DNA of 64,000 nt from Psychrobacter fozii. Its GTDB lineage: Bacteria > Pseudomonadota > Gammaproteobacteria > Pseudomonadales > Moraxellaceae. Numbering within the stretch: position 1 is the first letter of the stretch; every line of letters begins with the position of its first letter. Under the pieces are notes generated by a model. It ran no database searches. It saw nothing but the letters and a program-made list of their open reading frames with translations, and was not told where the DNA came from. A program made the position numbers and the translations under genes. The stretch is taken from positions 1-64,000 of the forward strand of contig NZ_QJSU01000011.1 of the NCBI RefSeq assembly GCF_003217155.1, read 5' to 3'. Shown one piece after another: positions 36,548 to 45,754 of this stretch.

Positions 36548-38737
36548 ATGCAAGCAGGCGAATACCATATCCAAGATGGCGATATCATCTTAAACCAAGG
36601 ACGGCAGGTACAGACCATCAGTGTCGCTAATACGGGCGATCGCCCCATCCAAATAGGCTCACATTATCACTTCTATGAGGTCAATGATGCCTTGAGTTTC
36701 GAGAGAGAGCAGACGCGTGGCTATCGCCTGAATATTATCCCTGGTACAGCAGTACGCTTTGAGCCGGGGCAGTCACGTGAAGTGGAGTTGGTAGCATACG
36801 CTGGCAAGCAGGAAGTTTATGGCTTTGCTGGGCGTGTGATGGGCGCCGCGAGCTCAGACACAGCATCAGATAACAGAGATACTGAAAACCCGCCAGTTAC
36901 CTCGCAGAAAAAAGTGAGTCGGCATATTTATGCTGAGCATTTTGGTCCGACAACAGGTGACAAGGTTCGCCTAGCCGACACCGAATTATGGTTACAGGTT
37001 GAGGCTGATTTAACGAGCCAATTGAGTACCGATAACGATCAAGTAGCGGTACTAGAGGGTGGTGCACGTGCTAGCAAACCTATTGAGATAAAAGGCGAAG
37101 AAGTTAAATTTGGTGGCGGTAAAGTCATCCGTGATGGTATGGGGCAAGGGCAGTTATTGGGTGCTGACGTTGCCGATACGGTCATTACCAATGCGTTGGT
37201 CATGGATTATACGGGCATCTACAAAGCAGATATCGGCATTAAGGATGGTCGAATTAGCGGCATTGGCAAAGCGGGCAACCCTGATATCCAGCCTGCCATC
37301 GATATTGCGATTGGCGGTGCTACCGAAATCATTTCTGGTGAAGGCAAAATCCTGACAGCAGGCGGTGTCGATAGCCATATTCATTTTATTGCACCACAGC
37401 AGTGTGAGACAGCGCTTATGTCAGGCGTGACCACAATGCTTGGTGGTGGTACAGGGCCTGCACAGGGTACGCTCGCGACTACCTGTACACCAGGGGCTTA
37501 TCATATTGCTTCAATGCTAAAATCTACCGATAGTATTCCTATGAATATCGGATTACTGGGCAAAGGAAATGTGAGTGTACCAGAACCTATTGCAGAACAA
37601 ATCGAAGCAGGTGCCGTAGGGCTAAAGCTACATGAAGATTGGGGTACTACTCCGCAAGCCATTGATAACTGTTTGAGTGTCGCTGAAGAGTATGATGTGC
37701 AAGTGGCGATCCATACCGATACTTTAAATGAAAGTGGTTATCTCGAGAGTACATTAGCAGCGTTCAAGAATCGCTGTATCCATACTTTTCACACTGAAGG
37801 GGCAGGTGGTGGACATGCCCCTGATATTCTGAAAGCCATTGGCGAGTCGCATGTTTTGCCATCTTCGACCAATCCAACGCGCCCTTATACCGTCAATACT
37901 ATTGACGAGCATCTCGATATGCTGATGGTCTGTCATCATTTGAGCCCTGCTATCGCTGAAGATGTGGCTTTTGCAGAAAGTCGTATTCGCCAAGAGACCA
38001 TCGCCGCAGAAGATATCTTGCATGATTTGGGCGCGATTTCGATGATGAGTAGTGACTCGCAAGCCATGGGGCGGGTGGGCGAAGTGGTTATTCGTACGTG
38101 GCAGACTGCGCACAAAATGAAAGTGCAACGCGGACATCTTGCCCCAGACGCAACAGCAACCATAGAGGATAAGCAGCAGTTCATCACGCTGACGGACTAC
38201 GACCGCAGTGAGGATAACGATAATTTTCGTATCAAACGCTATATCGCAAAATACACCATCAACCCTGCGATTACTCATGGTATCAGCGATATGGTTGGCT
38301 CTATCGAAGAGGGAAAATGGGCCGATATGGTGTTATGGTCGCCCAAATTTTTTGGGGTAAAGCCTGAATGCATCATCAAAGGTGGCCTTATCGCTGCTGT
38401 GCCGATGGGCGATATTAATGCCTCTATTCCTACCCCGCAACCCGTACATTATCGTCCTATGTTTGCCACTTATCCAAAATCGGTTGCCCAAACCAGCATT
38501 ACCTTTATGTCACAGGCTGCCATCGATAAACAAGTGGATAAGCAGCTTGGCTTGACTAAAGTTATCGAGCCAGTACATGGTATTCGTCATATTCGCAAAA
38601 GCGACATGCGCTTTAATAGCTACTGTCCGGATATGGATATTAACCCTGAGACTTATGAAGTGCGTGCCGATGGCGAGATGCTAACCTGCGAGCCTGTCGA
38701 TGTCTTACCCATGGCGCAGCGCTACTTTTTATTCTAA
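36548..38737 (+). CDS. ureBC: Fused urease beta-alpha subunit (UreB-UreC)
   Basis: One 729-codon frame carries UreB (residues 1-99: [53 protein letters not shown]), a polar linker (about 100-122) and UreC (from [23 protein letters not shown]). All catalytic elements of UreC are visible: DSHIHF metal ligands, carbamylated-Lys block [31 protein letters not shown], flap MVCHHLS with the catalytic His, and [11 protein letters not shown] with the Asp ligand. Urease hydrolyses urea to ammonia and carbamate. In most bacteria ureB and ureC are separate. A GTG at 36914 could serve as an internal start, but has no good ribosome-binding site. Confidence 0.95.
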   Translation: MQAGEYHIQDGDIILNQGRQVQTISVANTGDRPIQIGSHYHFYEVNDALSFEREQTRGYRLNIIPGTAVRFEPGQSREVELVAYAGKQEVYGFAGRVMGAASSDTASDNRDTENPPVTSQKKVSRHIYAEHFGPTTGDKVRLADTELWLQVEADLTSQLSTDNDQVAVLEGGARASKPIEIKGEEVKFGGGKVIRDGMGQGQLLGADVADTVITNALVMDYTGIYKADIGIKDGRISGIGKAGNPDIQPAIDIAIGGATEIISGEGKILTAGGVDSHIHFIAPQQCETALMSGVTTMLGGGTGPAQGTLATTCTPGAYHIASMLKSTDSIPMNIGLLGKGNVSVPEPIAEQIEAGAVGLKLHEDWGTTPQAIDNCLSVAEEYDVQVAIHTDTLNESGYLESTLAAFKNRCIHTFHTEGAGGGHAPDILKAIGESHVLPSSTNPTRPYTVNTIDEHLDMLMVCHHLSPAIAEDVAFAESRIRQETIAAEDILHDLGAISMMSSDSQAMGRVGEVVIRTWQTAHKMKVQRGHLAPDATATIEDKQQFITLTDYDRSEDNDNFRIKRYIAKYTINPAITHGISDMVGSIEEGKWADMVLWSPKFFGVKPECIIKGGLIAAVPMGDINASIPTPQPVHYRPMFATYPKSVAQTSITFMSQAAIDKQVDKQLGLTKVIEPVHGIRHIRKSDMRFNSYCPDMDINPETYEVRADGEMLTCEPVDVLPMAQRYFLF

Positions 38738-38805
38738 GCACTTTTTACTCTAAACACTTTTTACTCTAAACACTTTGTTATTCCAAGTATTTTATTATTC
38801 TAAAT
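38724..38805 (+). repeat. Tandem repeat around the ureBC stop codon
   Basis: Five consecutive units of 16-17 bp: ACTTTTTATTCTAAGC, ACTTTTTACTCTAAAC twice (identical), ACTTTGTTATTCCAAGT and ATTTTATTATTCTAAAT. The first unit includes the last codons and stop of ureBC, so the array appears to be an expansion of the gene's own 3' end. Confidence 0.85.
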
Positions 38806-38857
38806 ATTGTGAGTTTTACGCCTTAACCGTTTGAGCAACAACAGCCAGAGTATAATA

Positions 38858-39487
38858 ATGATGAAGATATTTAATACCCGTTTAAATGCCCCAAATGACG
38901 CTCAAAAAACACAATTAGCAAAACAGCATCAAACCAATGACTATCTACTGTTAGATTTTGATACTCGCCAGCATTCTCGATTTAAAGCCACTACGGTTGC
39001 AGGTGAGAGCGTTGGTGTAGACTTGCCTCGGACAGGTACTCTCAAAGGTAATGATGTGCTAATCAATGAGGAAGGTGAGTTAATACAAGTCATCGCTAAA
39101 CCTCAGGTCGTCACCAAAGTCACCGCTGATGATGTTTTTACGTTGATGAAAGGCGCCTATCATTTAGGCAATCGGCACGTGCCACTGATGTTTGACCATA
39201 GTTTTGACCACGGTGATGCAGGCTATGCGTTATATTTTGAAAACGACCATGTGCTTGCGCAAATGTTAGAGCGTCTTGGATTGCGGGTTGAAGGTGCTTC
39301 GGTACCGTTTGAACCTGAAACAGGGGCATATCAGTCAGGGCAAGGGCACTCGCATGGTCATTCTCACTCACATGCTCATGCGGATTCAAGTAGTGATTCA
39401 CATAGCCATTCGCACAGTAATAAGCACGAACACAGCCATAGCCACGAACACAGCCATCATCATGAGACTGTAGGGCAGTCAAAGTGA
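38858..39487 (+). CDS. ureE: Urease accessory protein UreE
   Basis: UreE is the nickel metallochaperone for urease. The N-terminal domain has TRQHSRFKATTVAGESVGVDLPR, and the C-terminal domain has GAYHLGNRHVPLM. The protein ends in a His-rich tail of about 45 residues (repeated HSHSH and HEHSH) for nickel binding or storage. I chose the ATG at 38858; 38861 is also an ATG, and a TTG at 38831 would add nine residues. The stop overlaps the ureF start by four bases. Confidence 0.95.
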   Translation: MMKIFNTRLNAPNDAQKTQLAKQHQTNDYLLLDFDTRQHSRFKATTVAGESVGVDLPRTGTLKGNDVLINEEGELIQVIAKPQVVTKVTADDVFTLMKGAYHLGNRHVPLMFDHSFDHGDAGYALYFENDHVLAQMLERLGLRVEGASVPFEPETGAYQSGQGHSHGHSHSHAHADSSSDSHSHSHSNKHEHSHSHEHSHHHETVGQSK

Positions 39488-40251
39488 CCAGTACACAGTC
39501 TGCTCAGCCGGACCAACTTGGACAGCTGCTGATGCTGGCATCGAGCAACTTACCCATTGGTAGTTATACGTATTCGCAAGGTGTTGAGTCAGCGATTGAG
39601 TCAGGCGTGGTCTCTGACGAAGCCAGTACGCTGGTATTTATGCAGGACTATTTAGCGCTTGCTGTTATCGGCTACGAGTTACCCGTATTAGGGCTAATAA
39701 TGCTCGCACTTGGTCAAGGTAATGACACGCTAGCTGCAAATCTAGCACACGATTATCATGCTGGCTTAGAGAGTAAAGAGTTTGTGCTTGAGTCTCAGCA
39801 ACTGGCTCAAGCAATGGTATCTTGGCTCAATGAAGTACTTAGCCTCGGTATACCTGCTGAGATACCTGAAGACGGATACTTGCCACTTTTTGCTCATATT
39901 GCACAGCACTGGCAGCTACCATTGGCACAGTCAATGACCACGTATGGCTTCGCCCAACTAGAAAACATGGTATTGGCTGCGGTCAAGACAGTACCGTTAG
40001 GACAGATGGCAGGTCAGCGTATCCTGTGGCAATTACAGAGTGAGTTGGCGGCGCAGATTGATGCCGTTAGCACTAACATACAGCATGCTTTTGATACATT
40101 AATGGTATCGTCAGATTCGCTTGAAGAGCAAGACTGTCAGCAACTATGCCAAGACCTCTATGAAATACTCAATATATCGAATAACTTGCCCAATTTGGCT
40201 ATCCTCTCAAGTATGCATGAGGAGCAATACAGTCGATTATTCCGCTCATAA
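39484..40251 (+). CDS. ureF: Urease accessory protein UreF
   Basis: UreF binds UreD and UreG and gates nickel insertion. LGQLLMLASSNLPIGSYTYSQGVESAIESG is the typical N-terminus, with KEFVLESQQLAQAMVSW and a C-terminal helical core (VPLGQMAGQRILWQL). It begins with GTG overlapping the ureE stop (GTGA), so translation is probably coupled. 255 residues, full length. Confidence 0.93.
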   Translation: MTSTQSAQPDQLGQLLMLASSNLPIGSYTYSQGVESAIESGVVSDEASTLVFMQDYLALAVIGYELPVLGLIMLALGQGNDTLAANLAHDYHAGLESKEFVLESQQLAQAMVSWLNEVLSLGIPAEIPEDGYLPLFAHIAQHWQLPLAQSMTTYGFAQLENMVLAAVKTVPLGQMAGQRILWQLQSELAAQIDAVSTNIQHAFDTLMVSSDSLEEQDCQQLCQDLYEILNISNNLPNLAILSSMHEEQYSRLFRS

Positions 40252-40308
40252 TTGTACCTTTATTTCTATTTATACTTATTAATATACAAACTGCTTTAGG
40301 AATTCAAT

Positions 40309-40998
40309 ATGTCTCTAACCCCGCTCAAACCAAAAAACTCTCAATCTATATCAGACTTACAGACTGATAACGACCGCCAAAATCAGCCATCTGGATTATC
40401 GTGCCTACGCCTTGGCATTGGTGGGCCTGTTGGTAGTGGTAAGACCGCGTTGACGTTGCGTTTGTGCCAAAACATGCGCGACACGGTCAATATGGCAGTA
40501 GTGACCAACGATATCTATACCAAAGAAGATTCAGAGTTTTTGACCCGTAATGATGCCATGCCTGCTGAGCGTATTCGCGGTGTAGAAACAGGTGGCTGTC
40601 CGCATACGGCTATCCGCGAAGATGCGTCTATTAATCTGACTGCTATTGCCGAGCTGCAAGCAACTTTCGAAGATTTAGAGATGATTATCATCGAGTCAGG
40701 TGGTGATAATTTGGCGGCGACGTTTAGCCCAGAGCTGTCTGATTTGACACTATACGTTATTGATGTTTCAGCAGGCGATAAGATACCTCGAAAAGGTGGG
40801 CCGGGAATTACCAAGTCTGATCTATTAATTATTAATAAGACTGATCTTGCGCCTATGGTAGGGGCTTCGTTAGAAGTCATGGCAAGAGATGCCAAAAAAA
40901 TGCGCGGTGATAAGCCATTTATATTTAGCAACATGAAAACAGGGGATGGACTGAATGAAATTATCGCCTTTATCAAAGAGCAAGGCATGCTTGCTTAG
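40309..40998 (+). CDS. ureG: Urease accessory GTPase UreG
   Basis: A 229-residue SIMIBI-class GTPase that powers nickel delivery. P-loop [40 protein letters not shown] (with the Cys-Pro-His nickel site), LIIIESGG-type [17 protein letters not shown], and NKTDLAP are clear. About 30 polar residues precede the core. It follows ureF after 57 bases. Confidence 0.97.
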   Translation: MSLTPLKPKNSQSISDLQTDNDRQNQPSGLSCLRLGIGGPVGSGKTALTLRLCQNMRDTVNMAVVTNDIYTKEDSEFLTRNDAMPAERIRGVETGGCPHTAIREDASINLTAIAELQATFEDLEMIIIESGGDNLAATFSPELSDLTLYVIDVSAGDKIPRKGGPGITKSDLLIINKTDLAPMVGASLEVMARDAKKMRGDKPFIFSNMKTGDGLNEIIAFIKEQGMLA

Positions 40999-41069
40999 TT
41001 AATAGAAGCTCGCGAACTATGACTTACAAGCTACGAACAACCAAATTATTAATATTAAGGAGCACTCCC

Positions 41070-41825
41070 ATGACAGCCTCTACCAATACAAAAACTATAA
41101 CAAAGACGCATTTTTCACAGGCTCTATCCGCTCGTAATATAGCGGGTGGCTCAACGGTGATGATGACCTCATTGATGCTACCGTCATTGGCACAGGCACA
41201 TGCAGGACATATTCATTCAACGGCTACGCACACATCATCGCTGTTAGGTACTTTGCAAGCAGGGCTGATGCATCCGCTGACTGGCTTTGATCATTTGTTT
41301 TTGGCAGTCGGTATGGGCATGTTGTTCTACGGGTTACAAAAGCAGCGCTTGGGCATGATGTCATTGGCAGGAGGGCTATCGTTGGGCGCGGTCTTAGCCA
41401 CAGTCAGTGCTTTGGTAGGTGGTGGTGCGTTTGGTTCGGCCGCTGGCATGGTTGAGATGGCGATACTGTTGTCAGTTGCGGTATTGGCATTCGTGTTACT
41501 GGGTCAATGGCGCGGAAAAGCTGCATCATTAAATACGTCAGTAGCGAGCACGGCAACTACAAGTGACGTACCATTGCTGAGTATGACTTTTGGCGGCTTG
41601 GCAGTATTTCACGGTATGGCACATGCGATGGAATTGCCAGCACAGATCGGCGTATCAGGTCAGTTAGGTTTTTATGCCGGTATGATGATGTCTATGTTAG
41701 GACTCTATGCGGTTGGTATGGTGATCAATCAGCAGTTGCAACAGCGCTTGGGTGGTCATTTTTGGTTCCAACGTGGGTTGGTGGTGCTAGGTTTAGGAGC
41801 AGTGTTTATTCCTGTTTTAACCTAA
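41070..41825 (+). CDS. hupE: HupE/UreJ family nickel permease-like protein
   Basis: About 251 residues. A signal-like N-terminus ends near AQAHAGH, followed by six or so membrane segments with the family blocks LQAGLMHPLTGFDHLFLAVGMGML and FHGMAHAMELP. HupE/UreJ proteins at the end of urease clusters are thought to import nickel. I chose the ATG at 41070, which has a strong AAGGAG, over the one at 41019. Repeat A copy 7 starts two bases after the stop codon. Confidence 0.9.
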   Translation: MTASTNTKTITKTHFSQALSARNIAGGSTVMMTSLMLPSLAQAHAGHIHSTATHTSSLLGTLQAGLMHPLTGFDHLFLAVGMGMLFYGLQKQRLGMMSLAGGLSLGAVLATVSALVGGGAFGSAAGMVEMAILLSVAVLAFVLLGQWRGKAASLNTSVASTATTSDVPLLSMTFGGLAVFHGMAHAMELPAQIGVSGQLGFYAGMMMSMLGLYAVGMVINQQLQQRLGGHFWFQRGLVVLGLGAVFIPVLT

Positions 41826-41826
41826 A

Positions 41827-41933
41827 TATAGTCAATCCTCTATAGAATAGCTACAGCGTTAACCTCGCTTGAAGTATCACATATATATCTGCACTCGGTT
41901 GCCTCGACTCTCTTTTAAATTGAATCAACTATA
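41827..41933 (-). repeat. Repeat family A, copy 7, right edge of urease cluster
   Basis: Reverse-orientation copy: TATAGTCAATCCTCTATAG ... TTGAATCAACTATA, with the core GTTAACCTCGCTTGAAGTA. It begins two bases after the hupE stop and marks the right edge of the urease cluster, facing the solo end at 34738-34761. Confidence 0.88.
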
Positions 41934-41992
41934 GAGTATCAGTTTCTATTACATGATTTAGCTATTCACTGAGTTCATTATATTTACCCATA

Positions 41993-42029
41993 AAAATACG
42001 GCCCCAATCGATGATCGGGGCCGTATTTT
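41993..42029. terminator. Bidirectional terminator between urease cluster and tig
   Basis: AAAATACGGCCCC / GGGGCCGTATTTT with perfect 13-bp arms and an 11-base loop. It is placed between the convergent hupE and tig genes. Confidence 0.88.
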
Positions 42030-42043
42030 GTGAGCTAAGAACA

Positions 42044-42076
42044 TGAGCGCTATCTAACTAAAACAGATAGCGCTCA
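42044..42076. other. Hairpin immediately downstream of tig
   Basis: TGAGCGCTATCT / AGATAGCGCTCA perfect 12-bp arms with a 9-base loop, 8 bases from the tig stop. It lacks a T-tract on the tig strand, so it may protect the 3' end of the mRNA rather than terminate; the real terminator is the next hairpin. Confidence 0.6.
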
Positions 42077-42083
42077 GTCTAGA

Positions 42084-43427
42084 CTACATGGCTTGCTGCT
42101 GTTGTTGCTGAGCAGCTAGCAAGTCTTGGTAGCTAACTTCTTTGTCAGTTACTTTGCCTTGCTCGATTAGATAATCAACCACTTGGTCTTCTAGTACAAC
42201 AGACTCAATGTTAGCGCGCTGTTGCTTATCAGTGGTGTAGTACTCGATCACTTCTGCTGGATCTTCGTAGTTTTCAGCCGCTTCTTTGATGAATGTCTCA
42301 ACGCGTGCTTGATCTACTTCTAAGCCTTTGGTATCGATAACACGAGCAACGATGATGCCAAGACGGGCAGCACGTAGCGCTTGCTCTTCAAATAGCTCGT
42401 TTGGTAGCATGTCTTTATCGAAGCTATCAGCATTCGCGCCGAACTGCTGAGAAAAACGTTGCATCATCATGTTGCGTTGACGCTCGATTTCTTGCTCTAG
42501 CATAGCGTTTGGTACGTCAAACTCGTTCTTTTCTAGCAATGCGTCAAAAGTCGCTTGCTTAACTTGGCTACGCGCAGCGTTTTTGATTTCGCGTTCCATG
42601 TTTTTGCGTACGTCGTCTTTTAGTTTTTCAACACCGCCTTCTTTTACGCCGAATAGCTCAAGGAACGCGTCGTCGATTTCAGGTAGCTTAGATTTTTCAA
42701 CCAGTTTTACGTTGATTTTGAACTGAGCTTCTTTACCTGCTAAGTTTTCAGCTTGGTAATCTTCTGGGAAAGTTACTTCGATGATTTTTTCGTCGCCAGC
42801 TTTCATGCCTTTGATACCCGCTTCAAAGCCAGGAATCATTTGGTTGCTACCGATAACCAATTTGAAGTCTTCAGCAGAGCCGCCTTCGAATTTTTCGCCG
42901 TCGATAGAACCTTCAAAGTCAAAAGTCACTTGGTTGTCTTTCGCAGCCATGCCTTTTTTCTCAACGAATTCTTCACGTTGCTTTTGTAGGTTTTCGATCA
43001 TGGTGTCAACGTCAGCTTCATCAACCTTGGCAGTATGACGCTCAACTTCGATCTCATCGATACCTTGTACGTCTACTTCTGGGAAGATTTCAACAGTCGC
43101 TTGATATACCAAGAAGTCATCTTCAAGTTTTACGTCGTCGATGTTAGGCATGCCAACAGCGCGGATGTCTTCAGATTTGATCGCTTCAAACACAGTATCA
43201 CGGATCACATCGTTGATAACTTCTTGTTGAATGCCAGCACCGTACTGAGAGCGGATGTGTGACATAGGGACGTTACCTTTACGGAAACCGTCAATCTTGG
43301 CAGTTTTCGCAACTTGGCGAATACGGCCTTCGACTTTGTTTTGAATTTTTTCAACAGGTACTTTAACTGTCAATTGGGTTTCTTTGTTAGATAGCTTGTT
43401 GGTTGTGACTTGTAAATCTGTAGCCAT
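42084..43427 (-). CDS. tig: Trigger factor
   Basis: A 447-residue ribosome-associated chaperone and prolyl isomerase. The ribosome-binding signature [12 protein letters not shown] lies near residue 45, the FKBP-type PPIase domain is about residues 150-240 ([34 protein letters not shown]), and the long helical C-terminal domain ends in a Gln-rich tail. tig usually sits directly upstream of clpP-clpX; here they are on the same strand but about 8 kb apart, with the urease cluster between. Confidence 0.97.
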   Translation of the reverse strand: MATDLQVTTNKLSNKETQLTVKVPVEKIQNKVEGRIRQVAKTAKIDGFRKGNVPMSHIRSQYGAGIQQEVINDVIRDTVFEAIKSEDIRAVGMPNIDDVKLEDDFLVYQATVEIFPEVDVQGIDEIEVERHTAKVDEADVDTMIENLQKQREEFVEKKGMAAKDNQVTFDFEGSIDGEKFEGGSAEDFKLVIGSNQMIPGFEAGIKGMKAGDEKIIEVTFPEDYQAENLAGKEAQFKINVKLVEKSKLPEIDDAFLELFGVKEGGVEKLKDDVRKNMEREIKNAARSQVKQATFDALLEKNEFDVPNAMLEQEIERQRNMMMQRFSQQFGANADSFDKDMLPNELFEEQALRAARLGIIVARVIDTKGLEVDQARVETFIKEAAENYEDPAEVIEYYTTDKQQRANIESVVLEDQVVDYLIEQGKVTDKEVSYQDLLAAQQQQQQAM

Positions 43428-43822
43428 GTTAATTACACCTTTAGGATTAGATAGTACTTAAAATTAAGCAGTACTTAGGATTAAATGGTAATAGACAAAC
43501 CGAGCCTCAAAATACGGGCGTGTACAACGGATTGCCGTTGGAATAAATAGGGGACAATGATAGCCCGCAACGTCCATATCAGTGTCAGTAGCAATCGCTG
43601 CCAGCACAAAATATAAAACTGCTGAGGTTGTAAATGCTATCAAATATCAATAATAAACCGTTAATGCACCGCATAATAACGCTTTTTGGTGAATTATACA
43701 GACATATAACGGTTTTCGACAAAATTTTTAAAAGTAGAACAGTATAATCTATCTGATTATTAAAGTAAAAATTATCTGTTTGGTGTCATGTTTCCTTATG
43801 TTGCTTGCCTTTATGGGAGCAC
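43428..43822. other. Intergenic region upstream of tig
   Basis: About 395 bases. A candidate sigma-70 promoter on the minus strand lies at 43693-43722. Close to tig, a short repeated AGTACTTA motif appears twice. No gene was seen. Confidence 0.45.
43693..43722 (-). promoter_or_regulatory. Candidate sigma-70 promoter for tig
   Basis: On the minus strand TTGTCG and TATAAT are separated by 18 bases. The -10 is a perfect consensus; the -35 matches four of six. It lies about 265 bases before the tig start, leaving a long leader. Confidence 0.45.
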
Positions 43823-44485
43823 TTATAAAGGCAGTTGCGCCAATAGCTGTTGAATGGCCTGACCGCGATGACTGATACTGTTTTTATCAGCAGCGCTCAA
43901 GCTGGCTGCACTGGCTTGTAAGTCAGGTAACCAAAACAATGGGTCATAACCAAAGCCACCATCACCATGCGCTGTCTCTGAAATCTCGCCATGCCATAAT
44001 CCTTGAGCGATGATTGGTAATGGATCATCAGCATGGCGCACCATCGCCAGTACACAAACAAATAACCCTTTAATAGGCTCGCTCGCGTGCTCAGTACGAA
44101 TAGGCTGCAAGTCAGCGATGAGCTTGGCATTATTTTTACTATCGTTACCATGCTCACCAGCATAGCGAGCAGAGTAAATCCCCGGTGCATTACCGAGTGC
44201 AGGCACACACAGTCCTGAGTCGTCAGCGATAGCAGGCAGTCCGCTGATACGGCTAGCATGACGCGCTTTGATAATGGCGTTTTCTACAAAGCTCAAGCCG
44301 TCTTCGATGGCGTCTTCGATATCGAGCTGACCTTGCGGGATGATTGTCACCTCTAGATTGGCCTCAGCGAATAACCGTTTAAACTCAGCCAACTTGCCTT
44401 TGTTATTACTGGCTAGCACCCATTGGGTACTTGGTGCTGATTGTGTCGCGTGTAGGGGAGTGTCGATGATGCTTGTGTTGGTCAT
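43823..44485 (-). CDS. rdgB: dITP/XTP pyrophosphatase (RdgB/HAM1)
   Basis: A 220-residue Ham1-family enzyme that removes non-canonical purine nucleoside triphosphates from the pool. WVLASNNKGKLAEFKRLF, EDGLSFVENAIIKARHAS, PAIADDSGLCVPALG, GIYSARYAGEHG and GGFGYDPLFW match the family, and the ending has SHRGQA. It starts behind GGAAAG. It stands alone between tig and sodB. Confidence 0.95.
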   Translation of the reverse strand: MTNTSIIDTPLHATQSAPSTQWVLASNNKGKLAEFKRLFAEANLEVTIIPQGQLDIEDAIEDGLSFVENAIIKARHASRISGLPAIADDSGLCVPALGNAPGIYSARYAGEHGNDSKNNAKLIADLQPIRTEHASEPIKGLFVCVLAMVRHADDPLPIIAQGLWHGEISETAHGDGGFGYDPLFWLPDLQASAASLSAADKNSISHRGQAIQQLLAQLPL

Positions 44486-45036
44486 AGTGTCTTTCCGTTA
44501 AATAATTACGTAGAGTTTGGTTAATCTAGCTTTTATTTTTAGTGTCTTTTACTATGTCTATAAATCTAGCTAACCGTCATATTTGCAGTAGTCATTGATG
44601 TCTGTGAGGTAGCTTGGGCTATCCGCTGGGCTATCCGCTGACACATAGCTAATGGCTATACTGATTGTACGGTCTATAACATTTGGTAACTGATACTTTT
44701 GGCCATTGTTGCTATAATACTCGCCAAGCTACAGCGAGTATTATCCTGTAACTTTTGAATATTTAATTAATAAATGCTTATGAAGTCAAACACTTGGCTT
44801 TTAAGCAGAGAATAATAGCAAGCAGTAACCGCTAGGTTCATTTTGGATTCATAATAATACGTGATATTGTATTGAGCAGTACCGTGTATCAAGCAATAAT
44901 ATTCGTTTCAAACAATAAACTCAGCCAATTTAGTCCGCTATTTTATAGTGTTTTTTGCGGTGTAAAAATAGCGTAAAATTCAGTTTCTATAATCAGTTTT
45001 ATAAACTAACGGCTAAACAGCAAGGATAAAATAACT
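44486..45036. other. Divergent intergenic region rdgB / sodB
   Basis: About 550 bases. Contains two 12-bp tandem copies of TGGGCTATCCGC (44615-44638) and a perfect 11-bp inverted repeat (44714-44744). No gene was seen and the sodB promoter was not placed. Confidence 0.5.
44714..44744. promoter_or_regulatory. Perfect inverted repeat upstream of sodB
   Basis: ATAATACTCGC / GCGAGTATTAT: 11-bp arms with a 9-base centre. It may be an operator or a hairpin; it lies about 290 bases before sodB. No T-tract follows, which argues against a terminator. Confidence 0.35.
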
Positions 45037-45666
45037 ATGTCAAACATTACATTGCCAGAACTACCATATGCAAAAGACGCACTAGAGCCACATATCAGTG
45101 CCGAGACGCTAGAGTATCATCACGACAAGCATCATAATGCATACGTGACCAAGCTTAACGATTTGCTACCAGGTTCTGGTCTAGAAGACAAAACTTTGCC
45201 AGAAATCATCCTAGCAACTGCTAACGATGACAGCAAGCAAGGTATGTTCAACCAAGCAGCTCAAGTATGGAACCACACGTTCTACTGGAACTGCATGACG
45301 CCAACGAACGGCGGCGGCGAACCTACTGGTGATCTAAAAGCAAAAATCGAAGAAGATTTCGGTAGCTATGACAAGTTCCGTGAAGAGTTCAAAAATGCAG
45401 CATTGACTCAGTTTGGTTCAGGCTGGGCATGGCTAGTGGCTGATAAAGTCGGTGGCAAACTGTCTATCGCTAAAACCCCTAACGCTGGTACACCATTAGC
45501 GAACGGCCAAGTAGCGGTATTGACTTGTGATGTATGGGAACATGCGTACTATGTTGATTACCGTAACCGTCGTCCTGACTATGTTGACACGTTCCTAGAC
45601 AAGCTAGTGAACTGGGACTACGCAAATGCAAAATATAAAGGTCAAGACGCTGGCGTTGAAGCATAA
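45037..45666 (+). CDS. sodB: Superoxide dismutase (Fe type)
   Basis: A 209-residue Fe/Mn-family SOD converting superoxide to peroxide and oxygen. The metal ligands are His in EYHHDKHHNAYV, His in VWNHTFYW, and Asp/His in DVWEHAYYVDY. FNQAAQVWNHTFYWNCM and GSGWAWLV favour the iron type. It starts behind AAGGATAAA and is followed at once by a strong terminator. Confidence 0.95.
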   Translation: MSNITLPELPYAKDALEPHISAETLEYHHDKHHNAYVTKLNDLLPGSGLEDKTLPEIILATANDDSKQGMFNQAAQVWNHTFYWNCMTPTNGGGEPTGDLKAKIEEDFGSYDKFREEFKNAALTQFGSGWAWLVADKVGGKLSIAKTPNAGTPLANGQVAVLTCDVWEHAYYVDYRNRRPDYVDTFLDKLVNWDYANAKYKGQDAGVEA

Positions 45667-45693
45667 TATTCAATAGCTAAGTATTTGATTAAT

Positions 45694-45724
45694 AAAAAAG
45701 GACACCGCGAGGTGTCCTTTTTTT
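45694..45724. terminator. Terminator sodB / SDR gene
   Basis: AAAAAAGGACACC / GGTGTCCTTTTTTT with a 4-base loop between convergent genes. Confidence 0.9.
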
Positions 45725-45754
45725 GGCTCGATAGTTCTTAGTAGAACAACGATA

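Noticed and set aside
36908..36913. A6 run in the ureB-ureC linker as evidence of a sequencing frameshift creating a false fusion
   Set aside because: Both domains are already in the same frame with a plausible polar linker; an indel would be needed to separate them, not to join them. Kept only as a check.
39345..39470. Regularly spaced CAC/CAT-rich repeats resembling an array
   Set aside because: They encode the His-rich nickel-binding tail of UreE; there are no unique spacers, so this is not a CRISPR.
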